DNA from: Capitulum mitella
Lineage: Eukaryota; Arthropoda; Thecostraca; Pollicipedomorpha; Pollicipedidae
DNA length: 64,000 nucleotides
Direction of reading: 5' to 3'
Assembly (NCBI GenBank): GCA_030062745.1
Contig: CP099842.1
Span: 6,863,822-6,927,821, forward strand
Shown here in pieces: positions 1 through 13,700 of this stretch. The position numbers were made by a program, and so were the translations under genes. Within the stretch, counting starts at the first letter, position 1; each line of letters begins with the position of its first letter. Under the pieces are notes generated by a model. The model had not been told where the DNA came from and did not search any database. It was given only the letters and a program-made list of their open reading frames with translations.

Positions 1-161
1 ATGCAAACTTTAGTAGCCATAAGCTTGTAGCTTTATTATTGTTCCATATGTTTTGTAATAGAACTTTTTAATATTCTGGTCGGTCACATATGATACCTGC
101 CTTATGTTTGTGTGCGATGTCCGCCAGCTGTGACATTTCCGCTGTCCGTGCGCGTCGGCAG

Positions 162-3100
162 CTCTCTGGCGCCCCGGAGCTGGCCGAGGTGGAGGAGTGG
201 ACCCAGGAGACCCGACTGGTGCCGAAGGAGGTGTGGGAGGACGAGCCCGTGGAGCGCACCGAGTACCGCATCGTCACCGAGGAGCGCAAGATCCCCCAGG
301 TCAAGGCGCTCTACCCCTTCCAGGGCCAGGACATGCAGATGGCCAAGGGCGAGGTAAGCCGTGGAACGACCAGGTGATATTCATTCTGCCTTTTAGTGCT
401 CGTTTCTTGAGTCAGACAGGGTGGTGATGCAATCAGTAGAAAAAACATCGGAGGAAAACAAATTTGGAATGCGCTCCGAGTGGACAGGTGTTGTCTTTCA
501 CGCCCATAAACATCTTGCTGGCGTGGTAATGGCAGCGAGAAGTATGTGGTTCCGCAAATGTCAAGCATCCTTGGCGGTATTTACCGAGCCGGTAATTGTA
601 GCTCAGGACCTTTTCCGTCCTCTTATACTGCTACCACCTATATCTTCTATCTTCTTATGTTTTCAAACCCTTCTTTGTGCAGCTGTCTCTCTCTGGCGCG
701 GTCGGGTGAACTCTGTGGCCGTTAATCGTTAATATCAGTTTATCGGCATCTTCGGTCGGACCGGTTTTCATTGTTAGAGGAGCGCCTGCTGAAATGCATT
801 CCAGAGGCAGGGATATCTCGGCCGAGATCTGCTACTGGTTTCCACAAACTTAGGTGTGAGAGCGATCCCCAGAATGCCACGCGATGGTATCGTACCATTC
901 GCTGAAGTTGTAGTGAATCATCCACTCACTGGAACAGCAGCCAATCATGTCAGTCGTGATCGCGAAGATAAACCACCACCACAGCCGCCACTTAAACATA
1001 CTTTTACGGATCCCAGGCACGGTCAGCCATTTTTAGAACAGCTGCAGACAAGCTCTGTTTTCGCGTCAGAAGCGGATAGCGTACTCACGATGACTGGTGA
1101 CATTTCGTAAGCTGTTTGCCGCTGGTTTTGTTCTGACGGGTCCGCTCTGCCTTCCGTGGATACATTTTAGTCACGCCGCGCCACCGTTTTTCGTGCTGTT
1201 GACTCCGTCTGCGGCGCACTCGCGTCCCCGCGCCGCGCCTCCCGTTGTCCGGTGCCGGGTTCAGCCGGGGCAGGGGCGGGGGCGACGCGGGCCGGCCGCC
1301 GCCGCCGCGGCCAGGCCGGCCGGCCGGGGCTGCAGCCGGCGCCGAACAGCGCGGCCGCCGCCGAGCGGAACACGCGGCCGAACGCGCTCCGGAAGTCCGG
1401 CCGCAGGAAGCCGTAGATGAAGGGGTTGACGGCCGAGGCCAGGAACTGGGCGGCCGAGGCGGCCAGGTTCACCCAGGCCGGCACGGCTTCCGGCCGGCCT
1501 GTCATCATCTTCACCAGCTTGGTGACGCAGAACGGCGACATGCACGCGAAGAAGACGCCCGTGACGACGGCCAGCGAGCGCAGCACGCGCTGGTGCGAGC
1601 GCGCCAGCCGGCGGCCCTGCTCGGCCGTCAGACTGGCGGCCGGCAGCGCCCTGCGGTGGGCCGCCGACGCGCCGGCCGGGCTCGGTCTGGGGCCGGCTGT
1701 CGGCGCCGTCGGTTGGTCGGTTGCCGACGGGGGCGCTGTCCCACCGCTGCTGGAGGGCTCTGTGCCGCCGCCAGGCCGGGCCGGCCGCTCCGCCATGTCG
1801 ATGGTGGTGTTGTCGGCCTTGGCGCTCGCTCCGGACGGGGACTCGCCGACCCAGCACAGCGTCACGGCTGGGCAGCGCACGGGGAGCCGGACGTTGCGAG
1901 CGCGCCGGAGGAGCCGGAGCACCTCCAGCGCACGGCCGCTCGGCGGGGGAGAGGACGTCAGCGGTGGCGGCGGCGGCGGCGGTGGCCGGGCTGGGCGCCG
2001 GTCGGCGGCGCGGCGCGTGGCGAGCAGCACGGCGCCGCCCGACCACACGATCACGGCCGACGGCGCCACGAACGTCACGCAGAACGCCACCACCACGTAC
2101 ACGAAGGCGTCGCGCTGCGAGAACCAGGCGATGGCGCAGACGGCCTCGGCGCGGTCGTAGCGCAGCCAGTCGAGCGCGGCGGGCACGGCGCCGAACACGG
2201 CGCCCGTCAGCCAGGCGGCGGCCAGCGCCGGCCGCAGCCGGCCGCGCCGCCGCAGGTGCCGCAGCGGCCGCAGCACGGCGTGCCGCCGCTCCAGGCCGAG
2301 CAGCGCCAGCGACAGCATCGACACGATGATGCAGAGGTAGTTGAGCGCGCCGTGCAGCCGGCAGAGGGCGGCGCCCAACGGCCACCGGCCGGCGGGCAGC
2401 GCGGCCGCCGCCGGCAGCACCACCAGCAGGCACGTCGCCAGGTCGGTGACGGCCAGGCTGGCCAGGATCACGTTGCTGGGCCGCGCGCGCAGGCGGCGCC
2501 GGTCGCCGGCGATCACGGCCACGACCAGCGCGTTGCCGCCGATGCCGGCCAGCCCGATGGCGGCGAAGAGCGCGGTGACGGCGGCCGTGACGGCGGCCGG
2601 TCGGCCGTCGACCGGTGCCGCCGCCGAGACGTTTGAGAAGTTCATGGCCATGGCGCGGCCTCTTCGGAGTCACGGTTGGCGAGGCGGAGACCTGCGATAG
2701 CACACTCGATTAAGGAGGTTTAACGAGAGCACTTCCGCAACGCGCCCGTGCCTGTCGGGTGCTGAATTGTAGTTCAGTTTCAAAGTGTTCTCAAAGTATT
2801 GTCCCACCTCGTATGAAGCCATTGGCATGATGATTAATTAGACAAATTCCAAGGCCCTCTAAGCTCCCCCCCCCTTGCGCGTGCGAAAGCTTGAAGCCAA
2901 GTCCGACTGCCCGACCTGCCGCCGGAAGGACGCGACCTCCGTGTGGACGGGAGATCATGATTACCTGAGGCGGTCCGGGATATTGCGTCAGTCCGTCCGG
3001 CTGCACCCTCGGACGCCCTCCGTTCGGCGCGTTAACCCGGCCGTCGGTCCTCGCCGCGAGCGTCGCTGTCCCCGTCGACCTGAGCTCCGCACCCATCGGT

Positions 3101-4759
3101 GGCGTGCGCCCAACTGAGGGTGCCCGGTCAGAGGGCGTTGGTCGGCACCGGGCGCCCGGGCAGCGGCGGGTCTCGCCGGGCCTTCCCTGGACCCTCGCAG
3201 AACATGCGAAGGGCGACCATCTGGTGGCCGCAGCGGCCGTGTGGCACGATGAGAAGTGATTTTTGCATGGGGAAAAGCTCAGCAAAGAACGACAAATCAG
3301 ACGCAGGAAATAGCTTGGGTGTGCGATAAAAATCCATGGACTGGACGGCTTGCGTCAGCTCGGCGTCGTTCGTTCGTGGAAAAGTTTCATCATGTTTTGA
3401 GCATTGCGGAAATTGGCCCCTCTTTCAGCTGAACATTATTTGGCGTACCATTATATGGCATGCGCTCTTGCAAGTCATCGATGGTTGCGATTCGCTGTCG
3501 GCGTGGCTGTGCATCACCGCGATCGGGACAAGCTGGAGGCGTTTATTATCGCAGTTTGCAAACTTCACACGGTCAGAGGGTCGGCGTCACGATTATCGTG
3601 CTCGGCCACACGGCACGTGCTACCCGTACTGGTCACGAACGCCTCACGTGTCGGGAGGTTACGGCACGTGTTATGGTGGTGTCGGATGCGCTGCATGGAG
3701 AACTGGACCAGGTTCACTTACCCGGAGACGTTCTTTGTACATGTTCGTAATATACATTTGTCGTGTTGACTATCAAAATTCTACATTTATGGGTCGTTTT
3801 GCTTTTGTATTCGATGTCTGTACAATTATGGCTGGTAGGTCGTATGTTCCGTCATTTGTGAGTTTTCGCCGGTGAATATTAAAGACAACCCTAGCAGCGT
3901 TATCGTTGAGTCATGTGCCTTGGACGGTTACCGTCCGGTGGTCTGTGGAAGCCTGTGGTGATGCCCTGACCTTGCCCCAGGTCATGTTCCTGCTGAACCA
4001 GACCAACGACGATTGGTGGAACGTGCGGAAGGCCAAACGGCCAGGATGGGTTCGTGCCGGCCAATTACGTCAAGGAGGTGGAGCCCAAACTGGTCACCAT
4101 GAAGGTGAAGAAGCCCGAGGTGGTGCGCGACGTGAAGAAGGTGAAGAAGACCAAGATGGTGCGACAGACGGTGCCGGTGAAGAGGACGCGACCGGCAGGT
4201 GAGTTTATGTTGGGTACCACTTATTGGATACCTGCTAGTGTGTCTGTAGTGTCAATGGAGACACAGTCCTGCGTCGTGACTGCCGGTTGTGACACATTAC
4301 CGTCCTTGTGGCATGACATGCATAGCGACCTGCCATGTGAGTGGATCGGACTTTTGTGGAAACAGCCAGTCATTGTTAATGCCATTTCGAGATCTTGTTT
4401 GTTCAGTACGTTTCTGTGTTGACTATCTGGTACAAATGTTTCGTAAAACTAGAGGTCAGCATGTCTGTACGCACATATAGCAGCGATGCCTGACCCTCGA
4501 GTTTCCTGACGTCGGTGTTTGTGCCCCAGAGCCGCGTGACGACCAGCTGATCTCGCGGCGCGTGGAGACGATCCAGTCGTCGTACGCCGAGCTGGGCCGG
4601 CTGGCCGAGCAGCGGCAGACCCTGCTGCAGGACGCTATCCGGCTCTTCCAGTTCAACCGCGAATGCAACGACTTCGAGCTGTGGATGCGCGAAAAAGAGA
4701 AGTTCCTCAAGGCCGAGGATCCCACGCAGACGGTGGAGGCGGCCAAGCACGCGTTCGAG
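162..4759 (+). CDS. kst: kst exons 1-3: SH3 domain and next repeat start
   Basis: Exon 1 is 162-353, exon 2 is 3981-4198 and exon 3 is 4530-4759 (phases 0/0, 0/1, 1/0). Exon 1 ends in the first SH3 strand (KALYPFQGQDMQMAKGE). Exon 2 resumes with VMFLLNQTNDDWWNVRKAK, carrying the WW pair of the peptide-binding face, then PANYVKEVEP. The 3.6-kb intron between them cuts the SH3 fold and hosts the antisense GPCR. Exon 2 needs one base removed near 4041 to join its two halves; with that correction its length fits the flanking phases. After the SH3 comes a Lys/Arg/Val-rich stretch (VKKVKKTKMV). Exon 3 opens a spectrin helix (FNRECNDFELWMREKEKFL). Confidence 0.9.
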
Positions 4760-7700
4760 GTCGGTGGTGCCCGATGTCGGGATCAAAGTTCAGTCTTGTC
4801 TTGTCTATCTGTAGCCTGGCAGTGAGTTTTGTAGATGTTTTTGGAAACTCGGCGAGGTGAGAAACTCAATTGCTCGTGATAATAATGATCGTTTTTAGTC
4901 CTGCGGATACTCAGACTAGTCAGTCGAATTGCTCTTTTCCTAGGCTTGGCCGTTGATTTGATTGAGCTGCTTGATCGTCAACAAATGTGCTCAATTGAGA
5001 GCAAATCTAGGGCCGCGGTCGGAAATAGGAATAATGCCAGTGTTGGTATCTGTTTGTTACTTCTAACGTCTCCCACATTTTTTGACATGTTTTCACGCCG
5101 TTTTCTTTGGCACTGCAGCATTACATTATGTCCTGTGTTTCTTTGCAGAAATTCTTGACGGACATGGTGGCAGCTTCGAAGCGAATCGATACCATTGACG
5201 AGATGGTTGCAGAGTTTGTGAAGGAGAAGAACACGCAGATCGACAAGGTAAGCTGTGTCATAATTCAGACGAGCTTTTGGACCAGGTTGTGTACTGTACA
5301 TGACATATGCCTTACATAGCTTTAGATCAGTGCACTCCATTTTCCCATTTTGTCATTGCGTTTTTGCTTCATTGTGGTCGTCAGCGCTCTCGATGGAGGA
5401 TCAGGGCGGTGCTGCGTAATGCGGACCACTCCTCGCCGCTGGCCGCCCAGCATCACTTTTAACTGCTGCCGTTGCTCTCTGCCAGGTGCGGCAGCGGCAG
5501 CGGCAGATCCACAATCTCTGGGACCACCTGAACCGGCTCAAACAGCAGAAGGAGCGCAGTCTGGAGGGCGCCTCCAGGTAGGAGAACCTCAGACCGCAGC
5601 GGAATGGCAGGCGCCGTCCAGTATTAATCTGTTGACTGCGCAGTAATGATGTTCATTCAACGTGCCAGCCTAGAAACTTAATGCATTTCCTCGGATTTTG
5701 AGCCGAAGTCCAGTACCATTAAATATGTTGAAATCCGTGATTGGACGGTGGCCGGAATCCGAACATAAGACGTTCGGCTCCACGTACCCACTGTATGGCG
5801 CAGAGAGCATTGGGCTGACTTGGGGGGGGGGGGCACATGACCGGCAACCACGGTTAAAATATGAGTTCCGTGTCGGCTGCGTGACCCCGTGCTCAGGGAC
5901 CTCTGCGCGTGCCGTGACAGTGTGACCACTGACCGGGCGCGTGCCGCCAGTGTGGAGCTGTTCGGTCGCACGTGCGAGGAGGCCTCCGAGTGGATGATGG
6001 AGAAGATGGACAAGATGGAGACGGAGTCGCTGGGCGCCGACTTGAAGACGATCCAGGCGCTGCAGCGGCGACACGACAACCTGGAGCGCGAGCTGGCCCC
6101 CATCGAGGAGAAGGTCAAACGGGTGGCGGCGCTCGCCAACTCGTGAGTTGTGGTCGACATTCCTGACCGTTTTATATCTGCAGTGAGTTTCGGCGAGACG
6201 CAGCTTTGATTCGAGAGGCCCTGATAATGAAAAGTTGCCCTGATGATGAAAATGTGTGCGTTTGAGAGACATGGCATTGCGCCGCGAAACGCCTGCCTGT
6301 AAACGTCCTTTTCTCGGCGGCCTGGGAAATGTTACGCCGGATCCTGAACATGACTGTAATCGAGGTTTATTTCCAAGTCCGCTGCCCTTTGTGCGATTTT
6401 GGTATGCTACTCCGCTCGCTGGTACTGTACTGCGGTGGGTGGCGATGGTATGACTGTGCGTGTTGATCCTCATCAGAGTGAAGGCCTCGTACCCGCACGA
6501 GCTGGCGAACGTGACGTCGCGTCAAGAAGGAGGTGAACTCGCTGTGGGACAAGGTGCGCGAGAAGGCCACCCAGCGGCGCGCCCGGTTGGAGGACGCTGT
6601 CGGCACGCAGATCTTCATCAACCAGGCGAAGAATCTGGTCAGTGGCCAGCCATAACCCGGCGTGTTTTTGGTAAAGGTTTTGCTCGGGTTAGTCGTGAAG
6701 TTGGAGCATTTCTTGTAGGAACTACGTATAACTGAGTTCATAGAGCAATAGCAAATGATTGGTGGTTCTGCGCACATCGGTAGGAAATGTGGTTACCCGC
6801 CGTCCATGATCCGTTGTGCAGATATCTGCTCTTTGTGTCGTCGAGGGGCAGTGGTTTGTGTTACCGCTCCTCACTGTACGCCACCATTCCTTGGTCCCGT
6901 CAGTAGTGCCCCGGTCCGCGCTTTTGCCCCGGGCAGCGTCCTGTCGCAGCCGTACTGACGCCGAGTCTGCCCCCTCAGCTGTCCTGGGTGGACGAGGTGA
7001 AGGCTACACTGAACGCCAACGGCCCGGCCTCGGACGTGCACACTGCCGAGACGCTGCTGAAGTCACACCAAGACCTGGGGGACGACATCCGCGCTCACCA
7101 GGACGAGTACGACATCCCCTCGCCTCATGTCGCTCACATGCGGTCGTCCCCAGGAACTGTGTCATCCACCGCGCAAAACGATATCTGCCTGTTTAACTAC
7201 TGCGTGATTTCCCGATTCTTTCGCAACCAACATTTCATTGATCACTGTCATGTATATAACCTGTCGTAGGTATTTGCCTTTACCGTCCGTGGCATTACCC
7301 GCATGTCGGTTGGCGTCAGGTTCGCTGAGCTGACGGAACTCGGCAACAAGCTGCTGAAGAAGAGCGGAGGCGACACCAAACAGGTCAAGGACCTGGCCGT
7401 CCGTCTGCAGGAGGAGCAGAGAGCCATCCACAGGTACGGTGACATCTTCGAGGAACTTCCATACTGCTTGCTGAAATCAGTTTTGGTGTTATTAGTTGTC
7501 TGCCATGAAATGTTGACGGTGTATAGCACAGAAGAGTCCCAGCGGGTGTTCTAAATCCAGAGAATGCTGTATAGTGCTCGTGCGTGGGAGTTTCAGTGTG
7601 CAAGAAGGCATGACCGCCGGCGAAGGGGGTGCATTGAGGCGACATCCAAAGCGGTGATCTGTCCTGGCAGGGGTTGGCAGGAGAAGGACGCCTGGCTGCA

Positions 7701-10700
7701 CCAGCTGCGCGACCTGCAGGTGTTCAACAGGGAGGCCGACCAGATGGACGCCGTCACCAGCGGGCACCAGAAGTTCATCGAGCTCACCGACCTCGGCGTG
7801 AGTCCCCTGGCGTCTCCTCCGAGCATCGTTCAGCGTTCGCCATGTCACCATTCACTGTTTGCAGACCGCTGTGCTGGCCAGAGTTCCGTCGATACACCTT
7901 AGTTTGTCCGTGGGGTCGGCGTGTTGTAGGGTTCATCGCGCTCGTATGATGACCGAAAGGTCCCCGGTTCGAGTCCGGGTCACGATGGCATTTCGCCGTC
8001 CCCGCGATAACCCGAGTGAAACGCTGCTACGTGAAGTGGTCCTGACAGTCCAAAGCGTCACTAAATAGCCCACTGACTGGACAGTTCGGCCGCGTGTCTG
8101 GTCCGCGGGGTCTGATGCCGGCTCCGCTCGCCCGCAGGACTCCCTGGACGCCGTGGAGCGGCTCATCAAGCGGCACGAGGACTTCGAGAACACGCTGGCC
8201 GCCCAGGACGAGCGCCTGAAGGCGTTCAGCGACACGGCCGACCGGCTGGTGGCAGCCCGGCACTACGACGGAGAAAAGTCAGTCGCTCCGCCCGCGAATT
8301 GGCCGCGGTCAGACCGCGCCGTTTGAAGCACGGATCGTGTCTCGACTGTGAAAACAGTGTTTCAAACTCTACATGATCCGTGCCCTGCACCGTACGACCG
8401 CGAAGTCGGTGTGTCCTTAAGCCCTAATAATCAGTCAGTCGTGGTCCGTGCGTCCGTGCGATGTTTTCATGCTGTTGTGGCGGGTCAAACGACAAATGTG
8501 CCCGGCGATTCTGTGCAAGCGCTGGTACAGCATCTTTTGCCGATGATGTCTGTTTTTCCGGACGTGCTTTAGTCTCATCCCTAGTAACCCAGCCCTCCGC
8601 CACCGCTGGCCGTCAGCGAGCCTCGCCTCTACGTGTTCCCGTGTTCCGCCGTTTAACGGCCGCGTGCGTTCCCCCCGGCAGTATCTCTGCGCGGCGGGAC
8701 CAGGTGCTGGCGCGCCGCCAGGAGCTGCGGGAGCGCGCCGGCGAGCGCCACCAGCAGCTGCTGGCCGCCCAGGCCTACCACGAGTTCCTGGCCGACTGCG
8801 ACGAGCTGCGCGGCTGGGTGGCCGACAAGGCCCGCACCGCCTCCGACGACAACTACCGCGACCTCACCAACATTGAGCGCAAGCTGCAGCGGCACGAGGC
8901 GTTCGAGCGCGAGCTGCGCGCCAACGAAGGTCGCCTCAGGAAGCTGAACAAGGTGTGGCTCTGGCGGCTACTGTTGTGGTTTGAGTCCGCTGGGTGGAGT
9001 GACGAAGCTGCTGCATTGCGAATAGTGAATGATACAAGGTTTGCACATTGCCAGAATTTATCGTGTGTCCTTCACTGGTTGATTCTGCGGTTTTCCATCG
9101 TCGTGAATCCTGCACTGGAACAGAGCGGTGACGTCCTCCGTCCCCTCAGATGGGCCAGGAGCTGGTGTCTCACGGCCACTACCAGACGCCGGGCATTCAG
9201 TCGACGCTGGCCGAGCTGAACGCCGCCTGGGAGGAGCTGTGCCGGCTGACGGCCGAGCGGGGCGCCAACCTGCGCCAGGCGGCCGCCCTGCACGGCTACA
9301 ACCGCACGCTGGACGGCGCGCGCGCCAAGCTCGACGAGCTGAGCAAGTCGCTGCAGTCGCAGGACCTGGGCAACGACCTGCGCAGCTGTAAACAGCAGCT
9401 CAAGAAACACCAGGTCAGGCGCCAGTCAGGGGGAATGGTGTGGGTGAATACGCTGAAACCGTCGAGAATGCTGAACATCTATGAACTTTTTTATTTTATT
9501 ATACAGGATTGAAACGTTAAAGGTAAACATGTTTTCTTGCTGAACAGTCATTATTTTCGCTTGAAAAGCACCTTGATCCTGAGTTAGAAAACATGTTTTC
9601 TGGTCCATGTTTTTCCGAATGTCGTCTTACCTTTATAAGGTCATGTCACTAGCTGTCTCCGTATTTCATTTCTCGCGTCTGAGGGGTCCCCGTAGTGTGC
9701 TGCAGTAAGTACAGACACCTGGCCATTAGCCGTTGGGCTCGGCCCGTGCTCGCCCGTCGTCAGTGGGTACCGTGCAGAGCTAGTCTCTGAGTCACCCTGT
9801 GTTGGTGGGTAACTACTGACGCCAGCGGACCGCCGCAGGCCCTGGAGCTGGAGATCGCGCTGTTCGAGACCAAGATCGCCGAGCTGGTGAACTGTGGCCA
9901 GGAGATGGCCCAGGAGGGCCACTTCGACGCCGAGAACATCGTCGCCCAGTGCAACGCCTTCAAGGACCGGTGAGCCGTTCCGTAGGAGTGCTTTGTGCGC
10001 GCCATTCTGTCGTGTTCTGCACCGGTCGAGACGTGTTATCACTCAGTATTCGTCCGTTTTGGTCGTGTCTGCCCGGTTTGCTCCCGTGCTCCGTGCCCTG
10101 TTGAGTGGCGCTTACCTGAACTGGTCTCCCTTGGCTGCCAGGTTCGCCGACCTGAAGGGCCCGATGGCGGAGCGGCGGCGCGCGCTGGAGGAGGCGCTGC
10201 GCTACCACGAGTTCGTGGCCAGTCTCGAGGCCGAGATGCAGTGGATCACGGAGCACCAGCCGGCCGCCCGCTCCGAGGGTAAGTTCCCCCCCCCCCGCTC
10301 AGGTCACGGCAGGGCCCGGCCCGCAGACTGCGTACTGCCGGCTAGGGTCGTAGCTGTGCTCGACTGGATGCCATGTGCATTTCGACCGATGTGTGGCGTT
10401 ATGGTCGGTGCTTTTGCGAAACGCGCCACCGTTGAAACCCCTCAGATCGTGAAAACGTCCGACTTGGCGAGTCGCCTGTTTCTGCTTGCACCATTGTGTA
10501 GAGTGTCGTTTTTTTCTGAAAATCGGCCCAATTCTGATAAACTGACGGCGTGTTGTTCGCCTGCAGCGCTCGGCCTGACGCTGCACGAGGCGCAGAGTCT
10601 CTCCAAGAAGCACGCCAAGCTGGAGGCTGAGCTGCGCGGCCACCGGCCCGTCATCGAGAAGGCCGTGCAGACGGGTGCCGCGCTGGCCGCCGAGAAACGA

Positions 10701-13700
10701 CCCAACGCCGACGAGGTGCGACTGCCGGCGGCTGTCCCGGCCGCTTCATTAGTTAATTTCGTACTGTAGTTTTCTTACAGGTGCAGTATAATTAGTGTAT
10801 TTGTTTTGTTTTGTTTTGTTTTTGTTTTTCTTTTGCTGGACAGTTTGTGTTTTTAAAACGATACTCGGTACGAAGAGCTGCCATTAGCTGCTGAACAAAT
10901 TACGCGGCTTATGACAAGGGCTCACCCCACGTGTTGCGCTGGCCCGAGAGTTGGTTGGATTGACCTCTGTTTGGCTCTGCAGATTGTTGAGCGGTGTAAG
11001 GAGCTGCAGGCGGCCTGGGATGACCTGAGGTCGGCCGCTGACCGCCGCTCGGGCCGGCTGGAGCTGAACCTGGCCGCCCAGCAGTTCTTCGCCGAGGCCG
11101 ACGAGGTGGAGAGCTGGATGGCCGAGAAGACGAACGTGCTGACCGGCAACGATTTCGGCAAGGACGAAGACGCCGCCGTCAAGCTGCTCACCAAGCACAA
11201 GGTGAGGGCGTTGGTCTTCAAACGGCTGGACGTCGCAGTTTGTTCTTGAATGCCACGTCAAGCTGTGTAATTAGCGTCCTACCGGCAAGTATTCCAGTAC
11301 AGTCCTGGGTGCAATGTTCTGACTAACCTCACCCGGATAGGGGAGCTTCTGCAGATTGTAAGGACCCTCGTCCGCGCTCTTCTGTTCCCTGCTGCATCCG
11401 CATCGCCGCCCTCTCACGGTATGCCGAAGCGATGCGATGGTGAGAGCCCACCCGGAGCTGACCGTTGGCCGCGCGGCAGGCGCTGGAGCTGGAGCTGGAC
11501 TCCTACGCCGGCCTGGTGAAGGAGATGAGCTCGGTGGCTGACGCCATGGTCAAGTCAAGCCACCCGGACGCCAAGATGATCCAGCAGCGGCAGCACCTCA
11601 TCAACCAGCAGCTCAAGGTGGGCGGGCGAGCCATCGCCGCGCCGAGCGGGCGGACCCGATGGCGAGCGAGCCCGGGACTCGGTCCCTGACGCCGGACGCT
11701 GTCGACAGAGTCAGCGGACGGCCGAGAGATAGTGCCGGTGTGCGGATCTTTGCTGCGAGTCGCTGGCGGGGTCGGCAGTCGAGCTGGGGACGTGTTGTGG
11801 CGACTGCTGTGTCGTAGACTGGCGGTGGTGTAGAGGTGCGCTGTGTGGTACCGTTGTGACGCTGTCGCTGAAGCCTATTCCCCCTTTTCGGGGCCTGCCG
11901 GGACCTTTTCCGGCCGAGGTGTCCACAGCCCCTGTACCGTCCCTGCTGTTGTCCCGCGACCTACGCCGTACCTCTCGACGGCGGCTGTGTGTCGCCCGAG
12001 CCTCCCAGTTCGCCCTCGGCCCTGACGCCCTTATGACGGCCGGCAGGACACCCAGCGGCTGGCCACCCAGCGGCGCCAGCGGCTGGTCGACAGCAAGCAC
12101 CGGCACGAGTACTTCCGCGAGAGCGACGACCTGGAGCGCTGGATCGCCGAGCAACTGCAGGCGGCCGCCAGCGACGACTACGGACAGGACTACGAACACC
12201 TGCTGGTAACGCCCACCTCCGGGGGTCGTGCAGGGCGTTGCGGACATCTGCAGGTGTTGCGTTCAACTGGGGGTCGCCGTTAGTGGTGATGTAGATTTGT
12301 GGCTATTGTTAGTTGGTAGGATGCAAACACAGGACGCAAGCCATGTGTCCCAGTCGCGGAGACTTGCGAGGACTTGCGCTCCTTGGTGACCTCTGGGGTA
12401 AAAAGCGGCGGGTTTTGGTTGTAGTAACAGGTATTTGTGTGTAATCATTGGAACTAAATGGACAATTATAAACGATAAATGATATGATTATGATAAATGG
12501 ACAGATTGGGATATTCTGTTCATGAAACATGGATATGCTACGTATCGCGCAATCGTACATGCAGATCCCCGTGCTATTCGCTTCTGCTGGGCTCCAGCTC
12601 CGTGCAGTCTGCCTGTTCCTAACTCACCTTCCGCCTGCCCAGATCCTGCGTAACAAGTTCGAGGACCTGAAGCACCGCGTGGAGGCGGGCTCGGAGCGGT
12701 TCAACCAGTGCGACGACCTGGCGAAGAAGCTGATCGCCAACGAGAACCCGTACGCGGCGGACATGGACCGCCGCCAGGACCAGCTCAGGTGAGGCCGCCA
12801 CCCCTAGCCGGAAGGGCATCCGGAGGGGTCGGTCCAGAGGTGGGGTGGGTCACAGGAGCAGCTGAGGGAGCCTGAAGGTCGTCTGGAGGTCAGTCCAGGC
12901 GTCGGATGGGTCGCTGGTCATAGAGAGTTCGGAGCCATCGGCAGTCGAGGAAAGGCAACGTCTGAAACGTGGTCACTTATGACCATGGAGCGAGGTGAGG
13001 ACGGATAGCATTGGGATAAGTCTGGGTGTTTCGCATAGCTCTTACAAATGAGACGTAGAATAGTGCGCGAGGGAAGTTGAAACCTAATGTTTGTGCTTTT
13101 CGTCTATGTTATCGTTGTCTCCATGGGTACCAAGCCTGCAGTCATGGAACTTTCGAAATTTTGGCAAATATCTGCGCGTAAGGTATTGAAATGGTTTACC
13201 TTGTATTTAGGTGTTTCTAATACTTTGCTTTAGCGGGAATTCTTTCCGGTTATGACTGGTGTTGCGTGGCATCTCGTTGTCGGCGAATAGTGAAACAGGG
13301 ATAAACCGCATGCCCGTTATAATGACTCGTGACTAATATCTATCTCGTTTTCACCGGCTTTCAAAATGACTATGGCTGTCGCGACTGGCTTGTCCCCTGG
13401 CTGTCCGGAGTACGGACTGGGTTCCTGTGTACGCGCCGCCGCCGGCTGACGCCGTGTCGGCCCGGAGGCCGGCCGGTCGTGACTGACCACTTCTCAGACT
13501 GTCCCCTCGCTAACCCAGCACGCGGCGGTCCGGCGCCGCGCTAACTGCGCCGGCCGCCGCCGGCGGTGGTGGTGGTGTCCCGTGCCCCGATAACCCGCGT
13601 GCCACTCTGTTCCGCGGCGCAGGCCGGGCGAGAACCAGGACGCCAAAGACGTGGCCAAGCGTCACGCAGTGGTCAGGTGAGCCGCGTGCTGCCACCCCGC

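Noticed and set aside
1245-2703. Long open frames on both strands opposite the GPCR (for example plus-strand 1245-2636)
   Set aside because: Arg/Ala/Gly-rich shadow frames caused by very high GC; no domain text, while the -strand GPCR frame has all family landmarks.
162-4198. Alpha-spectrin as identity of the SH3-containing gene
   Set aside because: The downstream PH domain and Pro/Ser tail, and the absence of EF hands at the C-terminus, identify a beta-type spectrin; the SH3 text also matches beta-H better.
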